A DNA stretch of 64,000 bases from Paenibacillus sp. Soil787 (GTDB lineage Bacteria; Bacillota; Bacilli; Paenibacillales; NBRC-103111): assembly GCF_001429545.1 (NCBI RefSeq), contig NZ_LMSP01000002.1:352567-416566 (forward strand), given 5' to 3'. A program made the position numbers and the translations under genes. Positions within the stretch are counted from its first letter, which is position 1. Each line of letters begins with the position of its first letter. Positions 37,139 through 45,549 of the stretch are shown here, one piece after another. The notes beneath the pieces are model-generated. The model was not told the DNA's origin and did not search any database. It worked only from the letters and a program-made list of their open reading frames with translations.

Positions 37139-39400
37139 ATGGCTTTTCCTATTAAATTCCGTTTGGACAGTTTATATACGAAATTGCTTTTAACTTTTAC
37201 GGTGACTGTGACGCTTCTCATCTTCGGCTTATCTACTCTTTTATACCGGAATTATAGTGCGGCTTCACTCGAAAACGTAAACAGAATGAATTTATCGGTT
37301 TTGAATCAGATTGGCTACAGCGTAGATTACATGGACAATGTGACGCAAAAATTTATAATAACAGCTACTGCGCAGCCCAATATTGCCAATCTCTTTTTTA
37401 ATCCGGATGAGAGCATGGTTTTTCTTAGCAGCGCATTCCGATCTCTTAATCTTCTTGTGACAACCAATGATTACGTTTATTCCGCGTACACGATCAGCCT
37501 TCCTTTAGATCGGATTGTATCAACGGAAAACGGCGCATATTACTACATTAATAACTTTTATGACCATGAAGCAGTGGACCTCGTTAGAAAATGGGACATT
37601 TCGGCCGTGCCTTCGATGCCGATCGCCCGCAGAATCCCAAGTCCGACCAGCATCAGTGGATTAGCCAACGTATATACATACATCATTCCTTACCAAACGG
37701 GAATTGGTGAAAAACCGAAAACAGCGCTCGTCGTCAATATTAAAGCCAGCGTTCTACGTGACATTATCGCTTCTTTAAATACGAAAGCTTCCAAATATGG
37801 CAGCGATATCTTTGTTATTGATTCAGATGGCAATCTGATAAACCACGTAATGGAGGACATGTTCCTGCGAAACGTGCGTGAAGAGGACTATATCCGAACT
37901 GTGCTTGCATCCGATCATTTGTCGGGCAGCTTTCAAACGCGTATTGGCGGTCAGCCTTTCAATGTCACTTATGTTTCATCTAATAAATTAAAATGGAAAT
38001 TTATCAGTCTGACTTCGTATAAAACATTCATGTCGCCCGTGAATGCGGTCAAATCGTCCACTATGCTTATCAGCTCTGTCGTCCTTCTCTTGGGCTTGTT
38101 ATTTTCCGTTATCATGTCCAAATCGTTGTATTCTCCTATCGTTAAATTAACTGATACATTTCGTCAGAGAAGCGATGAATTCGCTCGGAAGCAACGCGAT
38201 CAGCGGCAAATTCTAAAAGATAACTGGCTAAAAGAAATCATTTTGAGTAACAAAAATGTCGGGGTCTCGGAGCTCCATTCCAAAAAGGAAGAGCTGGGCA
38301 TACGGATGGATTTAGAACGACCAATGCGAATCGTATTATTCCGGTTGGATGGTTACCAAGAATTCCTGGATCGTTATAACGAAAGAGACCGAAGGCTGCT
38401 CAAATTTGCAGTTTCGAATATTATCGACGATATTTCATCCGCCCTCTATATAGGTGATGTCATCGATATGGATGCCGATAGGCTCCTTTTGCTAATGGAA
38501 TCCGCAGAATCGGAAGAAGTTGAAACGGATTTGACGTCACTGGTCCGAAGCATCCAGCATGCAACAAGCGACTATTTACACTTATCGCTTTCTGCCACAA
38601 TCGGCAAGCCTGCCCAGTCCCTTAATATCCTTCATGAAGTGTACGCCGATACGCTTGCTCTTTCCTTGTATCGATTGATAGCGGGAAAAGGCAGCATACT
38701 AACAACTTCTTTCCGTTCTTCTATAACGCTCAATCCACATCATTTCCCAGAAGGGAAGGAAAAACTGCTGCTTGATTCACTTCGGCTCGGTCATCTCGAT
38801 AAAGCCAAGAAATATTACGAGGAGATTATGGAGAGCGTATTGAGTTACACGTACGAAAACATACTTTCATCCGTCATGCATCTTATTTTTCGAATTAAAG
38901 TAACGTTTCCAGGCTTCGCGGAAAATGACCGCATGTTTCATGATTTTTTCTCCAACATAGAAAGAGTTGAAACGATGGAGGAAATTAACAAAACGTTTGA
39001 TGCTATATTTTCCGAGATCGTAGCGGCTTTAGATACCACGAAACCAAATAGACGACAAATGATCGTGAACCGCATTAAGAAGATGGTTGAAGAGCAATAT
39101 CATGATCCAAACTTAAATCTAAGTCTCCTTGCCGACGAATTTCAATTGTCACATGTTTATTTAGGACGAGTATTTAAAGAGTCAACAGGTAAATCGGTTA
39201 TAGATTACATCACGGAAGTCCGAATGGCGCGAGTAAAACAATTGTTGAACGAAGCCAGCTTGTCAACGAAGGAGATTTTGGAGCAATGCGGCTGGGAAGA
39301 GTCTAACTATTTTTATATTTTATTTAAAAAGCATTTTGGGATCTCTCTCTCCCATTACAAATTAATGATTGATGAAAAAAACTTGAAAGACCGGGTGTGA
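37139..39400 (+). CDS. Membrane-anchored AraC-family regulator with Cache-like sensor (YesS type), second copy
   Basis: Transcriptional regulator of 753 residues, paralogous to the product of 7659-9998. It starts with helix LLLTFTVTVTLLIFGLSTLLY, has an extracellular sensor of about 270 residues (DIFVIDSDGNLINHV), a second helix (LISSVVLLLGLLFSVIM), a central cytoplasmic region and a C-terminal AraC DNA-binding domain (LLADEFQLSHVYLGRVFKE, then EILEQCGWEESNYFYILFKK). GAGGGGG lies before the ATG. Gene order, with permeases divergent and the receptor downstream, indicates it senses an extracellular sugar and activates its own importer. Sensor ligand unknown. Confidence 0.92.
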   Translation: MAFPIKFRLDSLYTKLLLTFTVTVTLLIFGLSTLLYRNYSAASLENVNRMNLSVLNQIGYSVDYMDNVTQKFIITATAQPNIANLFFNPDESMVFLSSAFRSLNLLVTTNDYVYSAYTISLPLDRIVSTENGAYYYINNFYDHEAVDLVRKWDISAVPSMPIARRIPSPTSISGLANVYTYIIPYQTGIGEKPKTALVVNIKASVLRDIIASLNTKASKYGSDIFVIDSDGNLINHVMEDMFLRNVREEDYIRTVLASDHLSGSFQTRIGGQPFNVTYVSSNKLKWKFISLTSYKTFMSPVNAVKSSTMLISSVVLLLGLLFSVIMSKSLYSPIVKLTDTFRQRSDEFARKQRDQRQILKDNWLKEIILSNKNVGVSELHSKKEELGIRMDLERPMRIVLFRLDGYQEFLDRYNERDRRLLKFAVSNIIDDISSALYIGDVIDMDADRLLLLMESAESEEVETDLTSLVRSIQHATSDYLHLSLSATIGKPAQSLNILHEVYADTLALSLYRLIAGKGSILTTSFRSSITLNPHHFPEGKEKLLLDSLRLGHLDKAKKYYEEIMESVLSYTYENILSSVMHLIFRIKVTFPGFAENDRMFHDFFSNIERVETMEEINKTFDAIFSEIVAALDTTKPNRRQMIVNRIKKMVEEQYHDPNLNLSLLADEFQLSHVYLGRVFKESTGKSVIDYITEVRMARVKQLLNEASLSTKEILEQCGWEESNYFYILFKKHFGISLSHYKLMIDEKNLKDRV

Positions 39401-39437
39401 ACAACGGATTGGCGTGATCGAAAAGCAAGAATTTAAT

Positions 39438-39499
39438 AAAAAAGTGCATTTTTTTATGTTGAGTAAAAGCAAGTTTTTGAAGAAGTGATGTGCTATTCT
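39438..39499 (+). promoter_or_regulatory. Operator-like motif and extended -10 before receptor gene
   Basis: AAAAAAGTGCATTTTTTT (39438-39455) matches, in reverse orientation, the motifs in the divergent promoter at 36963 and 37009. Downstream, TGCTATTCT (39491-39499) gives an extended -10 (TGn then TATTCT) without a good -35, again suggesting activator dependence. The receptor gene starts about 165 bases later. Confidence 0.45.
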
Positions 39500-39664
39500 C
39501 GGTAGTCAACAATTGATCGTGCTTGTAAAGTGAAATTGTGCTCAACACCAGGTTGGATTGACATCAATGCGAAGGTGAGATGGCCAATCAGAAAAACGTA
39601 TGGTGAGGTTTGACCGCAATGCAGCACGCAAATTATAAAAAGAAAATGGGAGGCTAAGATAGAC

Positions 39665-41248
39665 ATGCAAAAACAGAAAAAAGTAATAACTTCTTCACTT
39701 GCAGTCATGCTTTTGAGTTCTGTTGTACTCGCCGGATGTGGAAAAGACAATTCATCTTCAACATCTTCTTCCGCGAGCCCTGTTGCTTCGGTTGAGCCAA
39801 CTAAGTCCGTGGCAAACGAAAAGCCGGTAGAACTAACGATGTATATCGCGAATTCGCCTGTTAAAGATTTGGATCGAATTACGGAAGCAACGAATAAAAT
39901 TATCAAAGAAAAAATCAATGCTACACTGAAGCTCGTACTTATCGAATCGAGCACATACCCACAAAAATTAAATCTGATGATTTCATCAGGCGAGCCATTC
40001 GATATCGCCTTCACAGCAAGCTGGGGGGATCTGAACTACTTCCAGAGCGCTTCCAAGGGGGCATTCAAAGATATTACCTCTCTTCTCGATAAGTATGCGC
40101 CTACGACCAAATCAAGAGTTCCTGCCAGCATTTGGGATGGCGTCAAGGTTAACGGCAAGATTTATGGAGCTATTAACTACCAAGTATGGGGAATGGCGGG
40201 AGCAAGAGGCGTTCAGTTGCGAAAAGATTTAGTCGATAAATATAATTTTGACTGGAAATCGATGAAGAAATGGGACGATCTGACGCCGTTCTTAGCGGCT
40301 GTCAAAAAAGGAGAACCTGATCTCATTCCATTCGAAGCCGGTCAATTGTTCTCGGGTCAGCCTGTCTACTATAACATGGATGCGATAGGTGATTCTGCTA
40401 TTCCTGGTTGGGTTCAATATGGCGATAAGAGTATCAAAGTGTTTAACCAGTATGAAACCCCTGAATTTAAAGCGTATTTGAAAACGATGCGCGATTGGTA
40501 TGTGAATGGTTATGTCAGGAAAGATGCAGCTACGTTAAAGGATCTTCTTCCCGATCGTAAAGGAATTAAACTCGCGTCATTATATGCGCAAAATTTCCCG
40601 GACAACATAGATTTGCCGGAATCAGCTGGTACCGATTTCATGTCTCAAACAGACCCGGCAAGCAAAGCTTATATTTATAGCAAACGCTTCACTCCACCGT
40701 TTATTTCGTCTAATACTCCTTCCGCAGCGGTACTTGCGATCGGTGCAAACTCGAAGAATCCGGAAAAGGCAATGCAGCTTATCGAATTGATCAATACGAA
40801 CGATGAGTTGTTCCATCTTCTGGCTTTCGGCCAACCGAATGTGGATTACAAGCCAATCGGTGACAAACAATTTGAATTGATTCCAGATAAGTACAATTTT
40901 AACTATTCCGAATGGGAAGTCGGTCAATCCTATGGCAGAATGCTTTGGGATAAAAGTACTAATATGAATGTCCAGATGAAAAGACTTGATACGATTTACG
41001 CTGCCGACAAAACAGCTATGGTATCACCTGTAATGGGCTTCGTTTTTGATTCAACTCCAGTTAAAACTCAGATGGCGAACGTTAACGGGGTCATTAGCGA
41101 AATGCTGAAAGGGCTTGAAGTGGGAATGGTAGACCCCGACCAATACTTGGATCAATTCCTGAAAAAATTGAAGGACGCGGGAGCGAACGATATTATCGCC
41201 GAAAAGAAAAAGCAAATCGACGCTTGGAAACAAGCCAACGGTAAATAA
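39665..41248 (+). CDS. LplA-type sugar-binding lipoprotein (second importer)
   Basis: Extracellular receptor of 527 residues for the permeases at 34978-36894. GGGAGG precedes the ATG; the signal ends in the lipobox LAGC near residue 25, followed by a Ser-rich linker. The body shares the family core with the products of 10217 and 13931 (for example KVNGKIYG, NQYETPEFKAYLKTMRDWY and FVFDSTPVKTQMANV) but is clearly diverged, so it probably recognises a different oligosaccharide. Transcribed away from the permeases behind the regulator gene, with its own promoter signals and terminator. Confidence 0.93.
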   Translation: MQKQKKVITSSLAVMLLSSVVLAGCGKDNSSSTSSSASPVASVEPTKSVANEKPVELTMYIANSPVKDLDRITEATNKIIKEKINATLKLVLIESSTYPQKLNLMISSGEPFDIAFTASWGDLNYFQSASKGAFKDITSLLDKYAPTTKSRVPASIWDGVKVNGKIYGAINYQVWGMAGARGVQLRKDLVDKYNFDWKSMKKWDDLTPFLAAVKKGEPDLIPFEAGQLFSGQPVYYNMDAIGDSAIPGWVQYGDKSIKVFNQYETPEFKAYLKTMRDWYVNGYVRKDAATLKDLLPDRKGIKLASLYAQNFPDNIDLPESAGTDFMSQTDPASKAYIYSKRFTPPFISSNTPSAAVLAIGANSKNPEKAMQLIELINTNDELFHLLAFGQPNVDYKPIGDKQFELIPDKYNFNYSEWEVGQSYGRMLWDKSTNMNVQMKRLDTIYAADKTAMVSPVMGFVFDSTPVKTQMANVNGVISEMLKGLEVGMVDPDQYLDQFLKKLKDAGANDIIAEKKKQIDAWKQANGK

Positions 41249-41269
41249 GCAGGGCTAAGTTTTAGCGAG

Positions 41270-41324
41270 AAGGAGTTTTCATACAGTGACATAGTGATAT
41301 GTTAATGTATGAAGCTCCTTTTTT
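41270..41324 (+). terminator. Rho-independent terminator after second receptor gene
   Basis: AAGGAGTTTTCATACA (41270-41285) pairs with TGTATGAAGCTCCTT (41306-41320), then T run. The stem has one mismatch and a loop of about 20 bases. Confidence 0.88.
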
Positions 41325-41358
41325 ACGAAAATCTTCAGCATGAAGGAGAGTTTATTAG

Positions 41359-41424
41359 ATGCGTAAAATAACAGCAGCCTTAATCATTGCCGGTCAGGTC
41401 AGTAAATGTAGTAATGATCTGTAA
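41359..41424 (+). pseudogene. 21-codon remnant resembling a lipoprotein signal peptide
   Basis: A tiny frame with a good ribosome site (GAAGGAGAG about 10 bases upstream) reads MRKITAALIIAGQVSKC and stops four codons later. Basic start, short hydrophobic core and a cysteine at position 17 look like a lipoprotein signal cut short. It lies between two terminators directly after a receptor gene. It may be the remains of another binding-protein gene, or chance. No known small protein is recognised. Confidence 0.35.
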
Positions 41425-41447
41425 AGGATACTAATCGTTTCGGAAAG

Positions 41448-41486
41448 ACAGGCCAACTCCTGAAAAAATGAGGGGTGGCCTGTTTT
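41448..41486 (+). terminator. Second copy of the GACAGGCCAACTCC terminator
   Basis: ACAGGCCA (41448-41455) pairs with TGGCCTGT (41476-41483), extended by CTCC/GGGG pairing, followed by TTTTG. The left arm and flank match the terminator at 34827 for about 20 bases, although the genes before them are unrelated. Confidence 0.8.
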
Positions 41487-41496
41487 GTTGAATCAT

Positions 41497-41575
41497 TTTT
41501 GTATACCTATTTTGCTAGAAATCGAAGAAATATCATTTTTTTATTGTTTTCGAATGTGAAGCCAGCATGTATGAT
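41497..41575 (+). promoter_or_regulatory. Variant conserved operator/promoter element, copy 4 (before metabolic operon)
   Basis: GTATACCTATTTTGCTAGAAATCG aligns in its two halves with GTAGACCTATTT and AAAATCG of copies 1 and 2, followed by a T tract and a -10-like TATGAT at 41570-41575. The spacing from the corresponding core position is 52 rather than 53, and the GGTGTT part is not kept. If real, it places the dehydrogenase/kinase operon in the same regulon as the first importer. Confidence 0.4.
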
Positions 41576-41620
41576 CAGGTCAATAAAGTTGACTTATCGT
41601 TAAAAGGAGAGAATATCAAA

Positions 41621-42901
41621 ATGGCAACTATGACAGCGGTATTAATTGGAGCGGGACAAAGGGGCGCCGATGCTTACGCTTCCTATGCACTCAACTACCC
41701 GGATGAAGTTAGATTTGTAGCGATTGCGGAGATTGACACTGTAAGGAGAGAACGTTTCCAGCAGGCTCACGCTATTGATGATGCATATGTATTCGAAAGC
41801 TGGGAGCGGCTGCTTGAAGGGCCGAAACTCGCTGATGCAGTTTTAATTTGCACGCAGGACCAAATGCATTTTGAGCCTGCAATTCGGGCTTTGGAAAAAG
41901 GGTATCATGTTCTACTCGAAAAACCAATGTCACCAAGCCCGACTGAATGTGTCCTTATGGGGGAATACGCCGAAAAATATAAACGAGTGTTTTCCATCTG
42001 CCATGTGCTAAGGTATACCGGGTTCTATAAAAAGCTTAAGCAATTGCTCGTAGATGGAGCGATAGGCAGACTCATTTCCATCCAGCATACGGAAAATGTG
42101 GAGCACCGTCATCAAGCGCACAGTTTTGTGAGAGGAAATTGGCGAAACTCCGAAACTTCCAGTCCAATGATTTTAGCGAAGAGCTGTCATGACATGGATA
42201 TTTTGCTGTGGTTAGCGGATGCCAAGTGTACGAAGGTATCGTCTTTCGGATCACTAACGCATTTTCGCTCCGATAGCGCCCCAGAAGGAGCGCCATTGTA
42301 CTGTTTGGACGGTTGCCCCGTTCAGAACGAATGTCCGTACTATGCTCCTAAAATGTATTTGGAGAGGGAGGACTGGGTAGGTTCTGTGCTGAGAAAAGTC
42401 GTCAGCAACGATGACAGTAACGAAGGTGTCCTTCAAGCATTGAAAAAGGGGCCATACGGCAGATGCGTATATCACTGCGATAACAATGTGGTAGATCATC
42501 AGGTCGTCAATCTGGAGTTCGCGAACGAGGTTACCGTCGCCTTTACGATGTGTGCCTTTACCAAAGAAGGCGGCAGATCGATGAAGCTGATGGGATCACG
42601 TGGTCAGATCAGAGCCGATATGGAGAAGAACGTCATCGAAGTAAGCAGCTTTATTACAGGTGATACGCAAACAATTGATATTGACGCTCCATTGGATGGA
42701 CATGGCGGCGGTGATCATGGCATCATGCGGGATTTCATTCGGCTAGTGAGCCGAGATGGGGATGAAGTTGGACTTACAGGCGCGCGGACTTCCGTGCAAA
42801 GCCATCTGATGGCGTTCGCCGCCGAAAAGTCGCGTTTAGAGAGTCGGGTTATTGCAATATCCGATTATATCGAGGAGCTGAGAGAAAGCTGCCATAAATA
42901 A
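41621..42901 (+). CDS. Gfo/Idh/MocA-family sugar or inositol dehydrogenase with cysteine-rich insert
   Basis: NAD(P)-dependent oxidoreductase of 426 residues acting on a sugar, inositol or their derivatives. The ATG at 41621 is chosen over 41567 because AAAGGAG precedes it and it opens directly into the Rossmann strand TAVLIGAGQRG. The EKPMSPS motif marks the catalytic lysine region, and HDMDILLWL the usual substrate-domain helix. Unusual is an insert with Cys228, Cys232, Cys238 and Cys282, His285, Cys286 (CLDGCPVQNEC and GRCVYHC), which could bind a metal or cluster. First gene of a six-gene operon with SDR, ROK kinase, SIS protein, aldo/keto reductase and toroid protein. Confidence 0.9.
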   Translation: MATMTAVLIGAGQRGADAYASYALNYPDEVRFVAIAEIDTVRRERFQQAHAIDDAYVFESWERLLEGPKLADAVLICTQDQMHFEPAIRALEKGYHVLLEKPMSPSPTECVLMGEYAEKYKRVFSICHVLRYTGFYKKLKQLLVDGAIGRLISIQHTENVEHRHQAHSFVRGNWRNSETSSPMILAKSCHDMDILLWLADAKCTKVSSFGSLTHFRSDSAPEGAPLYCLDGCPVQNECPYYAPKMYLEREDWVGSVLRKVVSNDDSNEGVLQALKKGPYGRCVYHCDNNVVDHQVVNLEFANEVTVAFTMCAFTKEGGRSMKLMGSRGQIRADMEKNVIEVSSFITGDTQTIDIDAPLDGHGGGDHGIMRDFIRLVSRDGDEVGLTGARTSVQSHLMAFAAEKSRLESRVIAISDYIEELRESCHK

Positions 42902-42992
42902 CGCAAGGTGTGGATATGGATCATTGAAGCAGAGGCAGGCAGGCTCCTGATTGGATAGGGCTTGCTTGTTTCAATATATAAGGGGTGATTAT

Positions 42993-43748
42993 GTGGAAGA
43001 TCTGAAAGGCAAAGTAGCTCTCGTAACTGGATCAACGAGTGGCATCGGCAAATCAGCGGCGATTGAGCTGGCTTCTCATGGCGTAAAGGTGACCGTCCAT
43101 GGCATGAACGAAGAACGCGGAAGTCAAGTGGTGAATGAGATCCGCTCGCTCGGAGGCGATGCCATTTTTGTGCAGATGGATTTGTCTTCTCCGGAAGCCC
43201 CAAGGCATATTATTGAACAAACGACGCAGCACTGGGGGGCATTGGACATTCTTGTCAACAATGCGGCGCTCATCTGCAACAAACCGCTAGAAAGTATCGA
43301 ACACGCAGACTGGGATTCGCTGTTTGCGGTGAACGTGAAGACTCCGTTTTTCCTTGTTAAGGAAGCGCTCCCGTGGCTCAAAGAAAGCAGTGGCGTCGTT
43401 ATCAATGTCAGCTCGATCAACCGGCTTGTGAACAGCCGCAATAATCTGGTTTACGACGCGATGAAAGCCGCTTTAAACCATATGACGCGCGGACTTTCGC
43501 TCGATTTACGCGAGTCAGGTATTCGGGTGAACGCGATCATGCCAGGTGGCACAGCAACGCCGTTGTTGAACAAATGGTTCGATATGACGAACCACACGCC
43601 GGAAGAAGCGGAACATCTATTGAAGACAGCGCCGAACATTACAACCCCGGAACAAATCGCGCATGTGATCGTCTTTTTGGCCAGCAGCCAATCGGCTTGG
43701 ATCAACGGAGCGGAAATTCCGTTGGACGGCGGTTATTTCATCGGTTGA
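42993..43748 (+). CDS. Short-chain dehydrogenase/reductase (SDR)
   Basis: NAD(P)-dependent oxidoreductase of 251 residues. The GTG at 42993 is chosen because AGGGGTG precedes it and the frame starts right before the Rossmann motif VALVTGSTSGIGKSAA; an out-of-frame ATG overlaps it. The NNAA motif, the catalytic serine (VINVSSINR) and the YDAMK catalytic tyrosine/lysine are present, and the end WINGAEIPLDGGYFIG is typical of classical SDRs such as glucose or gluconate dehydrogenases. It is cotranscribed with another dehydrogenase and a sugar kinase, so it probably oxidises or epimerises a sugar intermediate. Substrate not predictable. Confidence 0.92.
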   Translation: MEDLKGKVALVTGSTSGIGKSAAIELASHGVKVTVHGMNEERGSQVVNEIRSLGGDAIFVQMDLSSPEAPRHIIEQTTQHWGALDILVNNAALICNKPLESIEHADWDSLFAVNVKTPFFLVKEALPWLKESSGVVINVSSINRLVNSRNNLVYDAMKAALNHMTRGLSLDLRESGIRVNAIMPGGTATPLLNKWFDMTNHTPEEAEHLLKTAPNITTPEQIAHVIVFLASSQSAWINGAEIPLDGGYFIG

Positions 43749-43795
43749 TGGGATGGGAAACAGGGTGGTGGAATGATTTGAAAGAAGGCGGACGT

Positions 43796-44755
43796 ATGAG
43801 TGACATGTTTTCCAAAAAGAGCCTGGCAGTCGGCGTCGATATTGGCGGAACCCATATCAAGTTGGGATTGATCAATGAGCAGGGAGAAGTCATCGACCAT
43901 TATTCTGTGAATTTGCTCCGAGACGAAACGAAGATAGCGGATATCGCGTTAATCAGTCAAGAAGTTGCTAATTTTATTGAAAAGCGAAATGTCAGGAATC
44001 AACTTGCGGGCGTAGGTGTCGCATGTCCGGGCATTCTGGATACAACACTTGGGGTTGTAAAATTTGCAGTTAATTTGGGCTGGAATGAGCTTCCGCTGGT
44101 CGAGATGATGCAGGAGCGGCTGAAACTGCCTGTTAGGTTGGAATGCGATGCGACAGCTGGCGCAATAGGCGAGTGGCGCTATGGCGCGGGAATGGATCAA
44201 TCCGGTTTTCTATATGTTTGTTTAGGTACCGGAGTCGGCGCAAGCTTAGTGGTCGATCACCATATCTATCATGGGGATCTCGGTCCGGCTATCAATATTG
44301 GCCATACAAGTGTTATTCCGGACGGAAAACCATGCAAATGCGGAAACAGAGGCTGCTTGGAGAAATACGTTTCGGCCTCAGCCATAACCGATCGAGTTCG
44401 GATGGAGCTCGATACGGCAAATACAATCCTCTCCAAGTGGGTACAGTCGCGAGCTTTGGACTCCTTGCTTGTTTATGAAGCTGCCCAGCAAGGTGATCTT
44501 TATTCTAAAGAAGTATTTCAGGAAGCGGGGGAACTTCTCGGCGTTAGCTTGGTCAATTGTTTGCAGCTCTTCGGTGTAGGGAATATCATTATCGGTGGCG
44601 GGTTCAGTCAATCTGGCGATCTGCTGCTGGAAGCTACAAGAAAAACGGTGCGGGCGAGGTTTCCAAGCGATGATGTGATGAAAGTGAATATTAAACAAGC
44701 TTCTTTCCCGACAACAGCTGGAATGTTAGGAGCAGCGGCGAACATTTTTCAATAA
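43796..44755 (+). CDS. ROK-family sugar kinase
   Basis: ATP-dependent sugar kinase of 319 residues, related to glucokinase, mannokinase, fructokinase and N-acetylmannosamine kinase. The long open frame from 43574 overlaps the SDR gene and is not translated there; the ATG at 43796 follows AAGGCGG and starts just before the phosphate motif VGVDIGGTHIKLGLI. The zinc site of ROK proteins is complete (GHTSV and CKCGNRGCLE). Complete kinases normally show no N-terminal helix-turn-helix, and none is present. It lies 47 bases after the SDR stop. It could phosphorylate the sugar released by the GH38-like or other hydrolases. Confidence 0.92.
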   Translation: MSDMFSKKSLAVGVDIGGTHIKLGLINEQGEVIDHYSVNLLRDETKIADIALISQEVANFIEKRNVRNQLAGVGVACPGILDTTLGVVKFAVNLGWNELPLVEMMQERLKLPVRLECDATAGAIGEWRYGAGMDQSGFLYVCLGTGVGASLVVDHHIYHGDLGPAINIGHTSVIPDGKPCKCGNRGCLEKYVSASAITDRVRMELDTANTILSKWVQSRALDSLLVYEAAQQGDLYSKEVFQEAGELLGVSLVNCLQLFGVGNIIIGGGFSQSGDLLLEATRKTVRARFPSDDVMKVNIKQASFPTTAGMLGAAANIFQ

Positions 44756-44777
44756 TTATGATAGAAGGTGGATGCAT

Positions 44778-45509
44778 ATGCTTCTTGATTTATATATCAG
44801 AAACATTCAAGAACAAATCGCCAACATTCAAACAACGCAGAAAAATGCCCTTATGGAAGTTTCCTGCAAAATTGCGGACGCGATAGAGAACGGTGGCATC
44901 ATGCACGTTTTTGGGAGCGGTCACTCCCATATGATTGCCGAAGAAGTGTTTCATCGCGCGGGCGGACTTGCTTGCGTGAATGCGATGCTTGAGCCGTCGT
45001 TGATGGAAATCAATGTAGGCCGGGCTTCGCTTTTGGAGAGGTTACCCGGTTATGCGGAGGTTTTACTAACCGGTTACGATTTGCGCCCGGGAGAAGTGAT
45101 TGTAGTCGTGTCCAATTCCGGTATTAACGCCGTCCCGATCGAGGTTGCGCTGGAAAGCAAAAAGCGGGGATTGTTTGTCGTTGCGGTAACGAATATGGAT
45201 CATTCCTTAAAGACGGCGTCGCGTCATCCCAGCGGGAAAAAGTTGTACGAAGCAGCGGATATCGTATTGGATACTTGCGGGGTACACGGTGACGCCACCT
45301 TGTCTTACGACGAAAGTCTGCACAAAATAGGGCCGACTTCAACGATTGGCGGCATTGTGATTATTCAAGCTTTAACGGTAGCGGTTGTAGATGAATTGAC
45401 GCAGAGAGGAACTGTTCCTCCGGTTTTGGTTAGTGCCAATCGGGATGGAGGAGATGGACATAACAGAGAATTAATTGATCGGTATAAGCAACGGGTCAGG
45501 TATTTATAA
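44778..45509 (+). CDS. SIS-domain protein of UPF0309 family
   Basis: Sugar-isomerase-fold protein of 243 residues. Two close ATGs exist; 44772 abuts the AAGGTGG at 44765-44771, so 44778 is preferred. The SIS signature is clear: MHVFGSGHSHMIAEEVFHRAGG and VVVSNSGINAVPIEVALE. SIS domains bind phosphosugars as isomerases or as sensors. UPF0309 members usually lie beside ROK kinases and GH or ABC genes, as here, but have no assigned reaction. It may handle the sugar phosphate made by the kinase encoded just upstream; inference from context. Confidence 0.9.
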   Translation: MLLDLYIRNIQEQIANIQTTQKNALMEVSCKIADAIENGGIMHVFGSGHSHMIAEEVFHRAGGLACVNAMLEPSLMEINVGRASLLERLPGYAEVLLTGYDLRPGEVIVVVSNSGINAVPIEVALESKKRGLFVVAVTNMDHSLKTASRHPSGKKLYEAADIVLDTCGVHGDATLSYDESLHKIGPTSTIGGIVIIQALTVAVVDELTQRGTVPPVLVSANRDGGDGHNRELIDRYKQRVRYL

Positions 45510-45549
45510 GGAGCACAAAGAAGGCAAACAAGGAGAGGAGCCAAGTCCC

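Noticed and set aside
43574..43795. N-terminal extension of the ROK kinase frame
   Set aside because: It overlaps the SDR gene in another frame; the kinase fold begins right after the ATG at 43796, which has its own ribosome site.
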